Below are positions 20,451 through 29,023 of a stretch of 34,493 nt of DNA, piece after piece. The position numbers were made by a program, and so were the translations under genes. The stretch lies in assembly GCA_022842305.1 (NCBI GenBank), contig JALHPY010000033.1:1-34493 (forward strand). The letters are read 5' to 3'. The notes under the pieces were generated by a model. The model did not search any database and had not been told where the DNA came from. It was given only the letters and a program-made list of their open reading frames with translations. Within the stretch, counting starts at the first letter, position 1, and each line of letters opens with the position of its first letter. This DNA comes from Rubrivivax sp. (GTDB lineage: Bacteria > Pseudomonadota > Gammaproteobacteria > Burkholderiales > Burkholderiaceae_C).

Positions 20451-22325
20451 ATGCAAGAGGCCGTGGTCCACGTCCACCGCGGCGGCCCGCTGGTGGCGTT
20501 GGTGGGCAACCCGAATTGCGGCAAGACCGCGCTGTTCAACCTGCTCACGGGCAGCCGCCAACAGGTGGCCAACTACGCCGGGGCCACGGTCGAGCGCAAG
20601 GAAGGCCGGCTGCTGGGCGCAAGCGTGCGCCCGATGCGCATCCTGGACCTGCCCGGCGCCTACAGCCTGTACCCGCGATCACCCGACGAGCGCGTCACCT
20701 GCGAGGTGCTGGCCGGCCAGGCCGCGGGCGAGAAGCGGCCCGACCTGGTGGTGTGCGTGGTCGACGCCACGCGGCTGCGCCGCAACCTGCGCCTGGTGCT
20801 GGCGGTGCAGCGCCAGGGCCTGCCGGTAGTGGTGGCGCTGAACATGAGCGATCGCGCCCGCGCCGCCGGCATCAACGTGGATGCGCAGGCGCTGGCCGCC
20901 GAACTGGGCGCGCCCGTGGTGCCCACGGTGGGCGTGCGCGCCGGCGGCGAGGCCGCGCTGCGCGAGCTGATTGCCGACCGCAGCCGCTGGCCCGCGGCCG
21001 CGCCGCCGCAGCACAGCGAGCACAGCGACGCCGAACAGGTGCAGGCTCTGCTGCAGCGCCTGGGCCTGGGCGGCCTGGTGGCGCACGAGGCCAGCGAACG
21101 CATCGACGCCCTGGTGCTGCACCCCGTGGCCGGGCCACTGCTGCTGGCCGTGCTGCTGTTCGCGGTGTTCCAGGCGGTATTCGTGGGCGCTGCAGCGCCG
21201 ATGGAATGGATACAGGCAGCCACCGAGGCGCTGGCCCAGGGCACGGCCGCGGCGCTGGCCGGCGCGGGCGCCTGGCCCTGGCTCGCCAGCCTGCTGACGC
21301 AGGGCGTGATCGCCGGCGTCGGCGGCGTGCTGGTGTTCCTGCCGCAGATCCTGATCCTGTTCTTCTTCATCCTGCTGCTCGAGGAATCGGGCTACCTGCC
21401 GCGCGCGGCCTTTCTGCTGGACCGGCTGATGGGCAGCGTTGGTCTGTCGGGGCGCTCGTTCATCCCGCTGCTGTCCAGCTTTGCCTGCGCCGTGCCGGGC
21501 ATCATGGCCGCGCGCACCATCGCCAACCCGCGCGACCGCATGGTCACCATCCTGATCGCGCCGCTGATGACCTGTTCGGCCCGGCTGCCGGTGTACGCGC
21601 TGCTCATCGGCGCCTTCGTGCCGGCGCGCCAGGTGGCGGGCTTCAGCCTGCGCGGGTTGGTGCTGTTCGGCCTGTACGGCGCGGGCATCGCGGGCGCCAT
21701 GGGCGTGGCCTGGCTGCTCAAGCGCCTGACCAGCGCCGGCCAGGTGCGCACGCTGATGATGGAGCTGCCCGACTACCACTGGCCGGCGCCGCGCCACCTG
21801 CTGCTGGGCCTGTGGCAGCGCGCGCGCATCTTCCTGCGGCGCGTGGGCGGCGTGATCCTGCTGATGACGGTGGCGCTGTGGTTCCTGGCCAGCTTTCCGG
21901 CGCCGCCGGCCGGCGCCAACGGCGCACCCATCGAGTACAGCCTGGCCGGCCAGCTGGGGCACGCACTGGCCGTGGTGTTCGAGCCCATAGGCTTCAACTG
22001 GCAGATCAGCGTGGCCCTGGTGCCGGGCATGGCGGCGCGCGAGGTCGTGGTGTCGTCGCTGGCCACGGTCTACGCGCTGTCGGGTGCCGAGGACGCCGGG
22101 CAGGCGCTGGCGCCGCTGATCGCCCAGCAGTGGGGCCTGCCCACGGCGCTGGCGCTGCTGGCCTGGTTCGTGTTTGCGCCGCAGTGCCTGAGCACGCTGG
22201 CCGCGGTGCGGCGCGAAACCGGCGGCTGGCGCATCGTCTGGCTGATGACGGCCTACCTGCTGGTGCTGGCCTACGCGGCCGCCGGCCTGACCTACCACGC
22301 CGCGCTGGCGCTGGGCTGGCGCTGA
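20451..22325 (+). CDS. feoB: Ferrous iron transporter FeoB
   Basis: A 624-residue inner-membrane Fe(II) importer with a cytoplasmic G-protein domain. G1 is GNPNCGKT (19-26), G3 DLPGAYSL, and G4 NMSD. Helical GDI-like residues follow, then paired gate regions with LLSSFACAVPGIMAAR and the Cys in MTCSARLPVYALLIGAF, both standard for FeoB. It is shorter than the 770-residue Escherichia coli protein, as in compact betaproteobacterial forms. The gene is coupled to feoA. Its last codons form the left arm of a hairpin shared with convergent dsbA. Confidence 0.96.
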   Translation: MQEAVVHVHRGGPLVALVGNPNCGKTALFNLLTGSRQQVANYAGATVERKEGRLLGASVRPMRILDLPGAYSLYPRSPDERVTCEVLAGQAAGEKRPDLVVCVVDATRLRRNLRLVLAVQRQGLPVVVALNMSDRARAAGINVDAQALAAELGAPVVPTVGVRAGGEAALRELIADRSRWPAAAPPQHSEHSDAEQVQALLQRLGLGGLVAHEASERIDALVLHPVAGPLLLAVLLFAVFQAVFVGAAAPMEWIQAATEALAQGTAAALAGAGAWPWLASLLTQGVIAGVGGVLVFLPQILILFFFILLLEESGYLPRAAFLLDRLMGSVGLSGRSFIPLLSSFACAVPGIMAARTIANPRDRMVTILIAPLMTCSARLPVYALLIGAFVPARQVAGFSLRGLVLFGLYGAGIAGAMGVAWLLKRLTSAGQVRTLMMELPDYHWPAPRHLLLGLWQRARIFLRRVGGVILLMTVALWFLASFPAPPAGANGAPIEYSLAGQLGHALAVVFEPIGFNWQISVALVPGMAAREVVVSSLATVYALSGAEDAGQALAPLIAQQWGLPTALALLAWFVFAPQCLSTLAAVRRETGGWRIVWLMTAYLLVLAYAAAGLTYHAALALGWR

Positions 22326-22338
22326 TACCAGCGCCAGC
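22315..22338. terminator. Hairpin over the feoB stop codon, between convergent genes
   Basis: GCTGGCGCTG and CAGCGCCAGC form a perfect 10-bp stem around ATAC. The feoB TGA lies at the tip of the stem. The dsbA stop codon begins 10 bp further on, so the hairpin can serve both strands. There is no T-run. Confidence 0.5.
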
Positions 22339-22347
22339 GCCGCGGCT

Positions 22348-22980
22348 TCAACGCAGGGAACGGGCCTTCTTGATCAGGGCGTCGGCCACCTGCAGCGCGG
22401 CCTCGTCGCCATTGGCGGTGCCGGGCGAGGTGACGAAGCGGCCGTGGATCACCAGTGAGGGCACGCCGTCGATGCGGTAGGTCTTGGACAGCTGCGTGGC
22501 CATGCGCGCCTTGGACGAGACCGAGAAGCCCGCCATGGCGTCGGCCAGTTTGGCGGCGTCCAGCCCGTTGGCGGCGGCAAAGGCGTTGAGCGCCGCCGGC
22601 ACTTCGAGCTTGGCGTTCTGCAGCTGCACCGCCTCGAACACGCGCTGGTGCACGCTGCTGGGCGCGCCCATGGCTTCGAGCGCGTAGAACAGGCGCTGGT
22701 AGGCCTCTTGCCCGGCGCGCCAGGCCACCGGCACGCGCTTGAAGTTGACGTCGGGCGGCAGCTTCTTGACCCACTCTTCGAGCCTGGGCTCGAGCGCGCG
22801 GCAATGCGGGCACCAGTAGCCGAAGAACTCGAGCACCTCGATCTTGCCCGGCACGGCCACGGGCTGCGGTTGCGCCACCATGTTGAAGTTGCGGCCTTCG
22901 ACCGCGTCCACCGCGGCCCAGGCGGGGCGGTTGAGCAGGGGCAAGGCGGCCAGGGCCAGGGCGAGATCGCGACGCTTCAT
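22348..22980 (-). CDS. dsbA: Thiol:disulfide interchange protein DsbA
   Basis: A 210-residue periplasmic oxidase that puts disulfide bonds into exported proteins. The signal peptide ends at AWA, residue 22. The active site is WCPHC (Cys57 and Cys60) at the start of the thioredoxin helix, and the cis-proline loop appears as GVPS. A helical insertion lies between them as usual. DsbB is not in this window. The ATG at 22980 (MKRRDLAL) fits the signal peptide; upstream starts do not. It is divergent from the radical SAM gene, with 128 bp between them. Confidence 0.93.
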   Translation of the reverse strand: MKRRDLALALAALPLLNRPAWAAVDAVEGRNFNMVAQPQPVAVPGKIEVLEFFGYWCPHCRALEPRLEEWVKKLPPDVNFKRVPVAWRAGQEAYQRLFYALEAMGAPSSVHQRVFEAVQLQNAKLEVPAALNAFAAANGLDAAKLADAMAGFSVSSKARMATQLSKTYRIDGVPSLVIHGRFVTSPGTANGDEAALQVADALIKKARSLR

Positions 22981-23096
22981 GAATGTCCTTTGTCCAGTGC
23001 GGCACCCGCGCGCAACGGGGCGCGGGCCGGGGCGCATCATCGCGGGTTTTGCGCCGTGGGGGCTTGCGCTGCGTCAGCACACCCCGGGCGGCGGTC

Positions 23097-23102
23097 GACA
23101 AT
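23097..23102 (+). promoter_or_regulatory. -10-like box before the radical SAM gene
   Basis: GACAAT ends 7 nt before the GTG at 23109, so a transcript would begin at or next to the start codon. There is no ribosome site between them. Confidence 0.35.
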
Positions 23103-23108
23103 GGCGGC

Positions 23109-25037
23109 GTGCCGAACACCCTGCCCTTGCCAGAATGGCCCGCTGAAGCGCCGCTGCGCGTGCTGTCGATCATCGCGCCGATGACGCAGCTGAACACGCC
23201 CTACCCGTCCACCGCCTACCTCACCGGCTTTCTGCGATCACGCGGCGTGGATGCGGTGCAGGAGGACCTGGCGCTGGGCCTGGCGCTGGAGCTGCTGTCG
23301 CCCGCCGGCCTGCAGGCGCTGCGCGAGACGCTGGGTGACGCGCCGGCGGGCGAGCGCAGCGCGGCCTTCGTGAACCGCTACGCCGAGTACCGCAGCACCA
23401 TCGCCCCGGTGATCGCCTTCCTGCAGGGCCGTGATGCGACCCTGGCGCACCGCATCTGCGGCCGCGATTTCCTGCCCGAAGGCCCGCGCTTCGCGGCGCT
23501 GGAGGTGTACGTGGACGACGGCGGCGGCGACCCACTGGCCTGGGCCTTCGGCGCCCTGGGCGTGCAGGACCGCGCCCGCCACCTGGCCACGCTGTACCTC
23601 AACGACCTGGCCGACGTCATCCGCGAAGGCGCCGACCCGCGCTTCGAGTTCGTGCGCTATGCCGAGAGCCTGGCGCAAAGCCAGGCCAGCTTCGACCCGC
23701 TGGCCCAGGCCCTGGCCGCGCCCCCCACCCTGGTGGACCGCACGCTGCAGCGCCTGACGCTGGCCGCGCTGGCGCGCCACCGGCCGGGCGTGGTGCTGGT
23801 GTCGGTGCCCTTCCCGGGCGCGGTGTACGGCGCGCTGCGCATCGCACAGACCCTGAAGGCGGCCGACCCGGGCATCGTCACCGTGCTGGGCGGCGGTTAC
23901 GTCAACACCGAGCTGCGCGAGCTGTCCGAGCCGCGCCTGTTCGACCACTTCGACTACGTCACGCTGGACGCCGGCGAGCGCCCGCTGCTGGCGTTGCTGG
24001 ACCATCTGCAGGGCCAGCGCTCGGCGCAGCGCCTGGTGCGCACCTATCGACGCGAAGACGGCGCGGTGCGCTGGGTCAACTTTGCCGAGCCCGACATCCC
24101 CTTCGAAGACGTCGGCACGCCCACCTGGGACGGGCTGCCGCTGCAACGATACCTGTCGCTGCTGGACATGCTCAACCCCATGCACCGGCTGTGGAGCGAC
24201 GGCCGCTGGAACAAGCTGACGGTGGCCCACGGCTGCTACTGGAAGAAGTGCAGCTTCTGCGACGTGAGCCTGGACTACATCAGCCGCTACGAGGCGGCCA
24301 GCGCCGGCACCCTGGTCGACCGCATCGAGGCCATCGTGGCCGAGACCGGCCAGACCGGCTTTCACTTCGTCGACGAGGCGGCGCCGCCCAAGGCGCTCAA
24401 GGCGCTGGCGGCCGAGTTGCAGCGGCGGCAGCTGGCCATCAGCTGGTGGGGCAACATCCGCTTCGAGAAGACCTTCACCCCGGCGCTGTGCCAGCAGCTG
24501 GCGGCCAGCGGCTGCATCGCCATCAGCGGCGGGCTGGAGGTGGCGTCAGACCGCTTGCTGGCGCTGATGAACAAGGGTGTCTCGGTCGACCAGGTGGCGC
24601 GCGTGACCAAGGGCTTTGCCGACGCCGGCGTGCTGGTGCACGCCTACCTGATGTACGGATTCCCCACGCAGACGCTGCAGGACACGGTGGACGCGCTGGA
24701 GCTGGTGCGCCAGCTGTTTGCCGCCGGCTGCATCCACAGCGGCTTCTGGCATCGGTTTGCCTGCACCGTGCATTCGCCGGTGGGCCAGGACCCTGCGGCC
24801 TTTGGCGTGACGCTGCTACCGCTGCCGCCGGGGGGCTTTGCCAAGAACGACGTGGGCTTCGTCGACCCCACCGGCACCGACCACGACGCGCTGGGCGCCG
24901 GGCTGAAGAAGGCCGTCTACAACTACATGCACGGCATCGGGCTGGAAGAAGACGTGCGCAGCTGGTTCGACGGCCCGGTGCCCAAGGCGCGCGTGCCGCG
25001 GCGGCGCATCGAGAAGGCGCTGGGTGAACCCGGCTGA
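23109..25037 (+). CDS. B12-binding-type radical SAM protein with CX4CX2C motif
   Basis: A 642-residue protein. The N-terminal 250 residues resemble the cobalamin-binding part of B12 radical SAM enzymes (APMTQLNTPYPSTAYLTGFL; then VSVPFPGAVYGALRIAQ and VLGGGYVNTEL). The radical SAM core has Cys376, Cys381 and Cys384 in GCYWKKCSFC, that is CX4CX2C instead of CX3CX2C. GLEVASDRLLALMNKGVS and YLMYGFPTQT are typical of the core's later strands. It should bind a [4Fe-4S] cluster and SAM; the reaction is unknown, and no peptide precursor or pathway gene lies beside it. The GTG start is chosen by position relative to a -10-like box; an ATG at 22983 would start within the dsbA promoter region. Confidence 0.8.
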   Translation: MPNTLPLPEWPAEAPLRVLSIIAPMTQLNTPYPSTAYLTGFLRSRGVDAVQEDLALGLALELLSPAGLQALRETLGDAPAGERSAAFVNRYAEYRSTIAPVIAFLQGRDATLAHRICGRDFLPEGPRFAALEVYVDDGGGDPLAWAFGALGVQDRARHLATLYLNDLADVIREGADPRFEFVRYAESLAQSQASFDPLAQALAAPPTLVDRTLQRLTLAALARHRPGVVLVSVPFPGAVYGALRIAQTLKAADPGIVTVLGGGYVNTELRELSEPRLFDHFDYVTLDAGERPLLALLDHLQGQRSAQRLVRTYRREDGAVRWVNFAEPDIPFEDVGTPTWDGLPLQRYLSLLDMLNPMHRLWSDGRWNKLTVAHGCYWKKCSFCDVSLDYISRYEAASAGTLVDRIEAIVAETGQTGFHFVDEAAPPKALKALAAELQRRQLAISWWGNIRFEKTFTPALCQQLAASGCIAISGGLEVASDRLLALMNKGVSVDQVARVTKGFADAGVLVHAYLMYGFPTQTLQDTVDALELVRQLFAAGCIHSGFWHRFACTVHSPVGQDPAAFGVTLLPLPPGGFAKNDVGFVDPTGTDHDALGAGLKKAVYNYMHGIGLEEDVRSWFDGPVPKARVPRRRIEKALGEPG

Positions 25038-25044
25038 TCGCGGC

Positions 25045-25063
25045 TTACGCGTTTTGCGCATAA
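25045..25063. promoter_or_regulatory. Inverted repeat upstream of cysB
   Basis: TTACGCG and CGCATAA form an inverted repeat, six of seven pairs, around TTTTG. It lies in a short AT-rich stretch about 80 bp before the cysB ATG. An autoregulatory CysB site or the site of another regulator is possible. Confidence 0.35.
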
Positions 25064-25144
25064 GCTAAGTCGTCTTGATTCGTTGCGCGCATCTGCCGCA
25101 GCGAACACACTCGCCGACTGAGCAGCCGCAAGCCCCCACGTCCC

Positions 25145-26101
25145 ATGAACTTCCAGCAGTTGCGCTCGGTGCGCGAAACCGTGCGCCAGGGCTTCAACCT
25201 CACCCTGGTGGCCGAAGCGCTGCACACCTCGCAGCCGGGCGTGAGCCGCCAGATCAAGGAGCTGGAAGACGAGCTGGGCGTGGAGCTCTTCGTGCGCGCC
25301 GGCCGCCGCCTGATGGGCCTTACCCCGCCCGGGCAGACCGCCCTGCCCATCGTCGAGCGACTGCTGCAGGAGGCCGATAACCTGAAGCGCGCCGGCGCCG
25401 ATTTCGCCCAGCAGGACCGCGGCCTGCTCACCGTGGCCGCCACCCACACCCAGGCGCGCTACGCCCTGCCCACGGCCGTGCGCGACTTCCGCGGCGCGCA
25501 CCCGCAGGTGACGCTGCACCTGCAGCAGGGCTCGCCGCGGCAGATCGCACAGCTGGTGCTCAGCGGCCAGGCCGACATCGGCGTGGCCACCGAAGCCCTG
25601 GCCGACTACCCCGACCTGGTGACCCTGCCCTGCTACCGCTGGACGCACGTGGTGGTGGTGCCGCCCGGCCACGCGCTGGCGCAGGAGTCGGCAGCAGGCC
25701 GGGCGCTGACGCTGCAGCGGCTGGCGCAGTTTCCGCTGATCACCTATGAGGCCGGCTACACCGGCCGCAGCCACATCGACCAGGCCTTCGGGCGCGACGG
25801 CATCGCGGTGGACATCGTGCTGTCGGCCATGGACGCCGACGTCATCAAGACCTACGTGGAGCTGGGCCTGGGCGTGGGCGTGATCGCCTCGGTGGCCTTC
25901 GACATTGGCCGCGACGCGCCGCTGCAGGCGCTGGACGCGCGCCACCTGTTCGCCACCAACACCACGCGCGTGGCCGTCAAGCGCGGCGCCTGGCTGCGCG
26001 ACTACGCGCTGGACTTCATCCACACCTTCGCGCCCACGCTCACGCGCGAGCGCGTGCGCCAGGCGCTGGCAGCCGAGCCGGGTGAGAGCTTCGACATATG
26101 A
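25145..26101 (+). CDS. cysB: CysB-type LysR regulator of sulfur assimilation
   Basis: A 318-residue LysR-family regulator. The N-terminal helix-turn-helix (about 18-40, with LHTSQPGVSRQIKELEDELG) and its MNFQQLRSV opening closely follow CysB. The effector domain contains TTHTQARYALP-like and PQVTLHLQQGSP segments, found in CysB proteins that bind O-acetylserine or N-acetylserine. It likely activates genes for sulfate uptake and reduction. It directly precedes cysK, whose product consumes O-acetylserine, which supports the call. A GC hairpin at 26125-26141 after its stop may separate it from cysK. Confidence 0.9.
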   Translation: MNFQQLRSVRETVRQGFNLTLVAEALHTSQPGVSRQIKELEDELGVELFVRAGRRLMGLTPPGQTALPIVERLLQEADNLKRAGADFAQQDRGLLTVAATHTQARYALPTAVRDFRGAHPQVTLHLQQGSPRQIAQLVLSGQADIGVATEALADYPDLVTLPCYRWTHVVVVPPGHALAQESAAGRALTLQRLAQFPLITYEAGYTGRSHIDQAFGRDGIAVDIVLSAMDADVIKTYVELGLGVGVIASVAFDIGRDAPLQALDARHLFATNTTRVAVKRGAWLRDYALDFIHTFAPTLTRERVRQALAAEPGESFDI

Positions 26102-26194
26102 ATCCGCCGCGGCAGGCCCGGGCGGGCGCAGGCGCTGCGCCGTTATGCTCCCCCAGGCACGCACCCTGACGAGCACTGCAAGGAGAACCCCCGC

Positions 26195-27175
<981 letters not shown>

Positions 27176-27194
27176 CCCGACCGCAGGCGGCGCG

Positions 27195-27569
27195 ATGCAC
27201 CCACCGGGCCTGCTGGTGGCCTGCCTGTGCGCCGGCTGGTGCCGCCTGTGCGACGACTACGCGGCGGTGCTGAACCAGGTGCTGGATGAGCTGGGGGCGT
27301 CTGGAGCGGCCGTGCACCTGCGCTGGATCGACATCGAGGACGAAGCCGATCTGCTGGGCGAGCTGGACGTCGAGACCTTCCCCACGCTGTTGCTGATCGG
27401 CGCCGCCGGCCGGCTGCACTTTGCCGGCCCGGTGACGCCGCAGCCCGAGGCCTTGCGTCGCCTGCTGCGCACCGTGCTGGACCACGACCCCGCGTCAGAC
27501 CCCGGCCCGGCGCCGGGCGCCACGCCCGAGGCGCTGGCCCTGGCCCGGCGGCTGAGCGCCGCGGGCTGA
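27195..27569 (+). CDS. Thioredoxin-like protein with cysteine-rich active site
   Basis: A 124-residue cytoplasmic protein of thioredoxin fold. The active site is WCRLC (Cys16 and Cys19) where thioredoxin has WCGPC. Two more cysteines, Cys10 and Cys12, lie just before it on the strand. The cis-proline is in ETFPTLLL. The C-terminal 25 residues are Pro/Ala-rich and outside the fold. It follows cysK by 19 bp and is probably cotranscribed, which suggests a redox role in sulfur metabolism, though the partner is unknown. Its stop codon is separated from the convergent metY stop by a single base. Confidence 0.8.
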   Translation: MHPPGLLVACLCAGWCRLCDDYAAVLNQVLDELGASGAAVHLRWIDIEDEADLLGELDVETFPTLLLIGAAGRLHFAGPVTPQPEALRRLLRTVLDHDPASDPGPAPGATPEALALARRLSAAG

Positions 27570-27570
27570 A

Positions 27571-28869
27571 TTACACGGCGTCGAGCGCCTGCGCCAGGTC
27601 GGCGATCAGGTCGTCGATGTGCTCGATGCCCACCGACAGGCGCACCGCGTCCTCGCTCACGCCGGCCTTCAGCAGTTCATCCGGCGCCAGCTGGCGGTGG
27701 GTGGTGGACGCCGGGTGCGTGGCCAGCGACTTGGCGTCGCCGATGTTCACCAGGCGCGTGAACAGCTGCAGCGCGTCCAGAAAGCGCGCACCGGCAGCGC
27801 GGCCGGCGCCCGGGGCGCTCTTCACGCCGAAGGTCAGCAGGCCCGAGGCCTTGCCCGACAGGTACTTGTGCACCAGCGCGTGGTCGGGGTGTTCCGGCAG
27901 GCCGGCGTAGTTGACCCAACCCGCCTTGGGGTGGCTCTTGAGGAAGCGGGCAACGGCGAGCGCGTTGTCGCTGATGCGGTCCACGCGCAGCGACAGCGTC
28001 TCGATGCCCTGCAGGATGAGCCAGGCGTTGAAGGGCGAGATGGCCGCGCCGATGTTGCGCAGCGGCACCACGCGCGCACGGCCGATATAGGCGGCCGGGC
28101 CCAGGGCCTCGGTGTAGACCACGCCGTGGTAGGACACGTCGGGCTCGTTCAGGCGCTTGAAGCGCGCCTTGTGCTGGGCCCAGGGGAACTTGCCGCTGTC
28201 GACGATGGCCCCGCCCACGCTGGTGCCGTGCCCGCCCATGTACTTGGTGAGCGAGTGCACCACGATGTCGGCGCCGTGTTCGAAGGGCCGGCTCAGGTAG
28301 GGCGTGGCCACGGTGTTGTCCACGATCAGCGGCACGCCGTGGCGGTGCGCGATGGCCGCGATCGCGGCGATGTCGGTCACGTTGCCCTGCGGGTTGCCCA
28401 GCGATTCGACGAACACGGCCTTGGTGCGCTCATCGATCAGCGGCTCGAAACTGGCCGGGTCACGGTAGTCGGCAAAGCGCGTGTTGATGCCGTACTGCGG
28501 CAGCGTGTGCGCCAGCAGGTTGTAGGTGCCGCCATAGAGCGCACTGCTGGCGACGATGTTGTCGCCGGCCTCGGCGATGGTCATGATCGAGTAGGTCACC
28601 GCCGCCTGCCCCGAGGCCAGCGCCAGCGCAGCGATGCCGCCTTCCAAGGCCGCCACGCGCTGCTCCAGCACGTCCTGCGTCGGGTTCATGATGCGCGTGT
28701 AGATGTTGCCCGGCACCTTCAGGTCGAACAGGTCGGCGCCGTGTTGGGCGCTGTCGAAGGCGTAGGCCACCGTCTGGTACAACGGCACGGCCGCGGACTT
28801 GGTGGTGGGTTCGGGCGAGTAGCCGGCGTGCACGGCCAGGGTCTCGAAACGGCGGGGGGTCTGGGTCAC
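27571..28869 (-). CDS. metY: O-acetylhomoserine sulfhydrylase (aminocarboxypropyltransferase)
   Basis: A 432-residue PLP enzyme of the Cys/Met metabolism family that makes homocysteine from O-acetylhomoserine and sulfide. The cofactor lysine is Lys209 in HSLTKYMGGHG. The opening FETLAVHAGYSPEPTTKSAAVPLYQT and the segment YTRIMNPTQDVLEQR are typical of MetY rather than MetB or MetZ. It starts at GTG with AGGAG 8 bp upstream. It shares the sulfide substrate with CysK next door. A promoter-like pair and a perfect palindrome lie upstream. Confidence 0.95.
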   Translation of the reverse strand: MTQTPRRFETLAVHAGYSPEPTTKSAAVPLYQTVAYAFDSAQHGADLFDLKVPGNIYTRIMNPTQDVLEQRVAALEGGIAALALASGQAAVTYSIMTIAEAGDNIVASSALYGGTYNLLAHTLPQYGINTRFADYRDPASFEPLIDERTKAVFVESLGNPQGNVTDIAAIAAIAHRHGVPLIVDNTVATPYLSRPFEHGADIVVHSLTKYMGGHGTSVGGAIVDSGKFPWAQHKARFKRLNEPDVSYHGVVYTEALGPAAYIGRARVVPLRNIGAAISPFNAWLILQGIETLSLRVDRISDNALAVARFLKSHPKAGWVNYAGLPEHPDHALVHKYLSGKASGLLTFGVKSAPGAGRAAGARFLDALQLFTRLVNIGDAKSLATHPASTTHRQLAPDELLKAGVSEDAVRLSVGIEHIDDLIADLAQALDAV

Positions 28870-28902
28870 GGTGGTGCTCCTGTGGGTTGGGCGCAGCGCG
28901 GC

Positions 28903-28931
28903 AGGGTAGTGGCGCCGCCCCAGGCCTGCAA
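28903..28931 (-). promoter_or_regulatory. Candidate metY promoter
   Basis: TTGCAG (28931 to 28926) and TACCCT (28908 to 28903) are separated by exactly 17 bp. Each matches only three of six consensus bases. The start would lie about 27 nt before the GTG. Confidence 0.35.
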
Positions 28932-28941
28932 GCTGGTTTTC

Positions 28942-28957
28942 CGCATCAGCTGATGCG
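28942..28957. promoter_or_regulatory. Perfect 16-bp palindrome upstream of metY
   Basis: CGCATCAGCTGATGCG reads the same on both strands. It ends 10 bp before the putative -35 box of metY, a place suited to a dimeric regulator. It lies between the acnB terminator and metY. The regulator is not identified. Confidence 0.45.
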
Positions 28958-28972
28958 CGCCGGGCGCGGACG

Positions 28973-29000
28973 AAAAAGGGCGGCCCTTGCGGGCCGCCCT
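28973..29000 (-). terminator. Rho-independent terminator of acnB
   Basis: On the minus strand a perfect 10-bp stem (AGGGCGGCCC, loop GCAA, GGGCCGCCCT) is followed by five T residues. It begins 24 bp after the acnB stop codon. This is the clearest intrinsic terminator in the window. Confidence 0.9.
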
Positions 29001-29023
29001 GGTCATGGCACGGGTTGCGCGGC

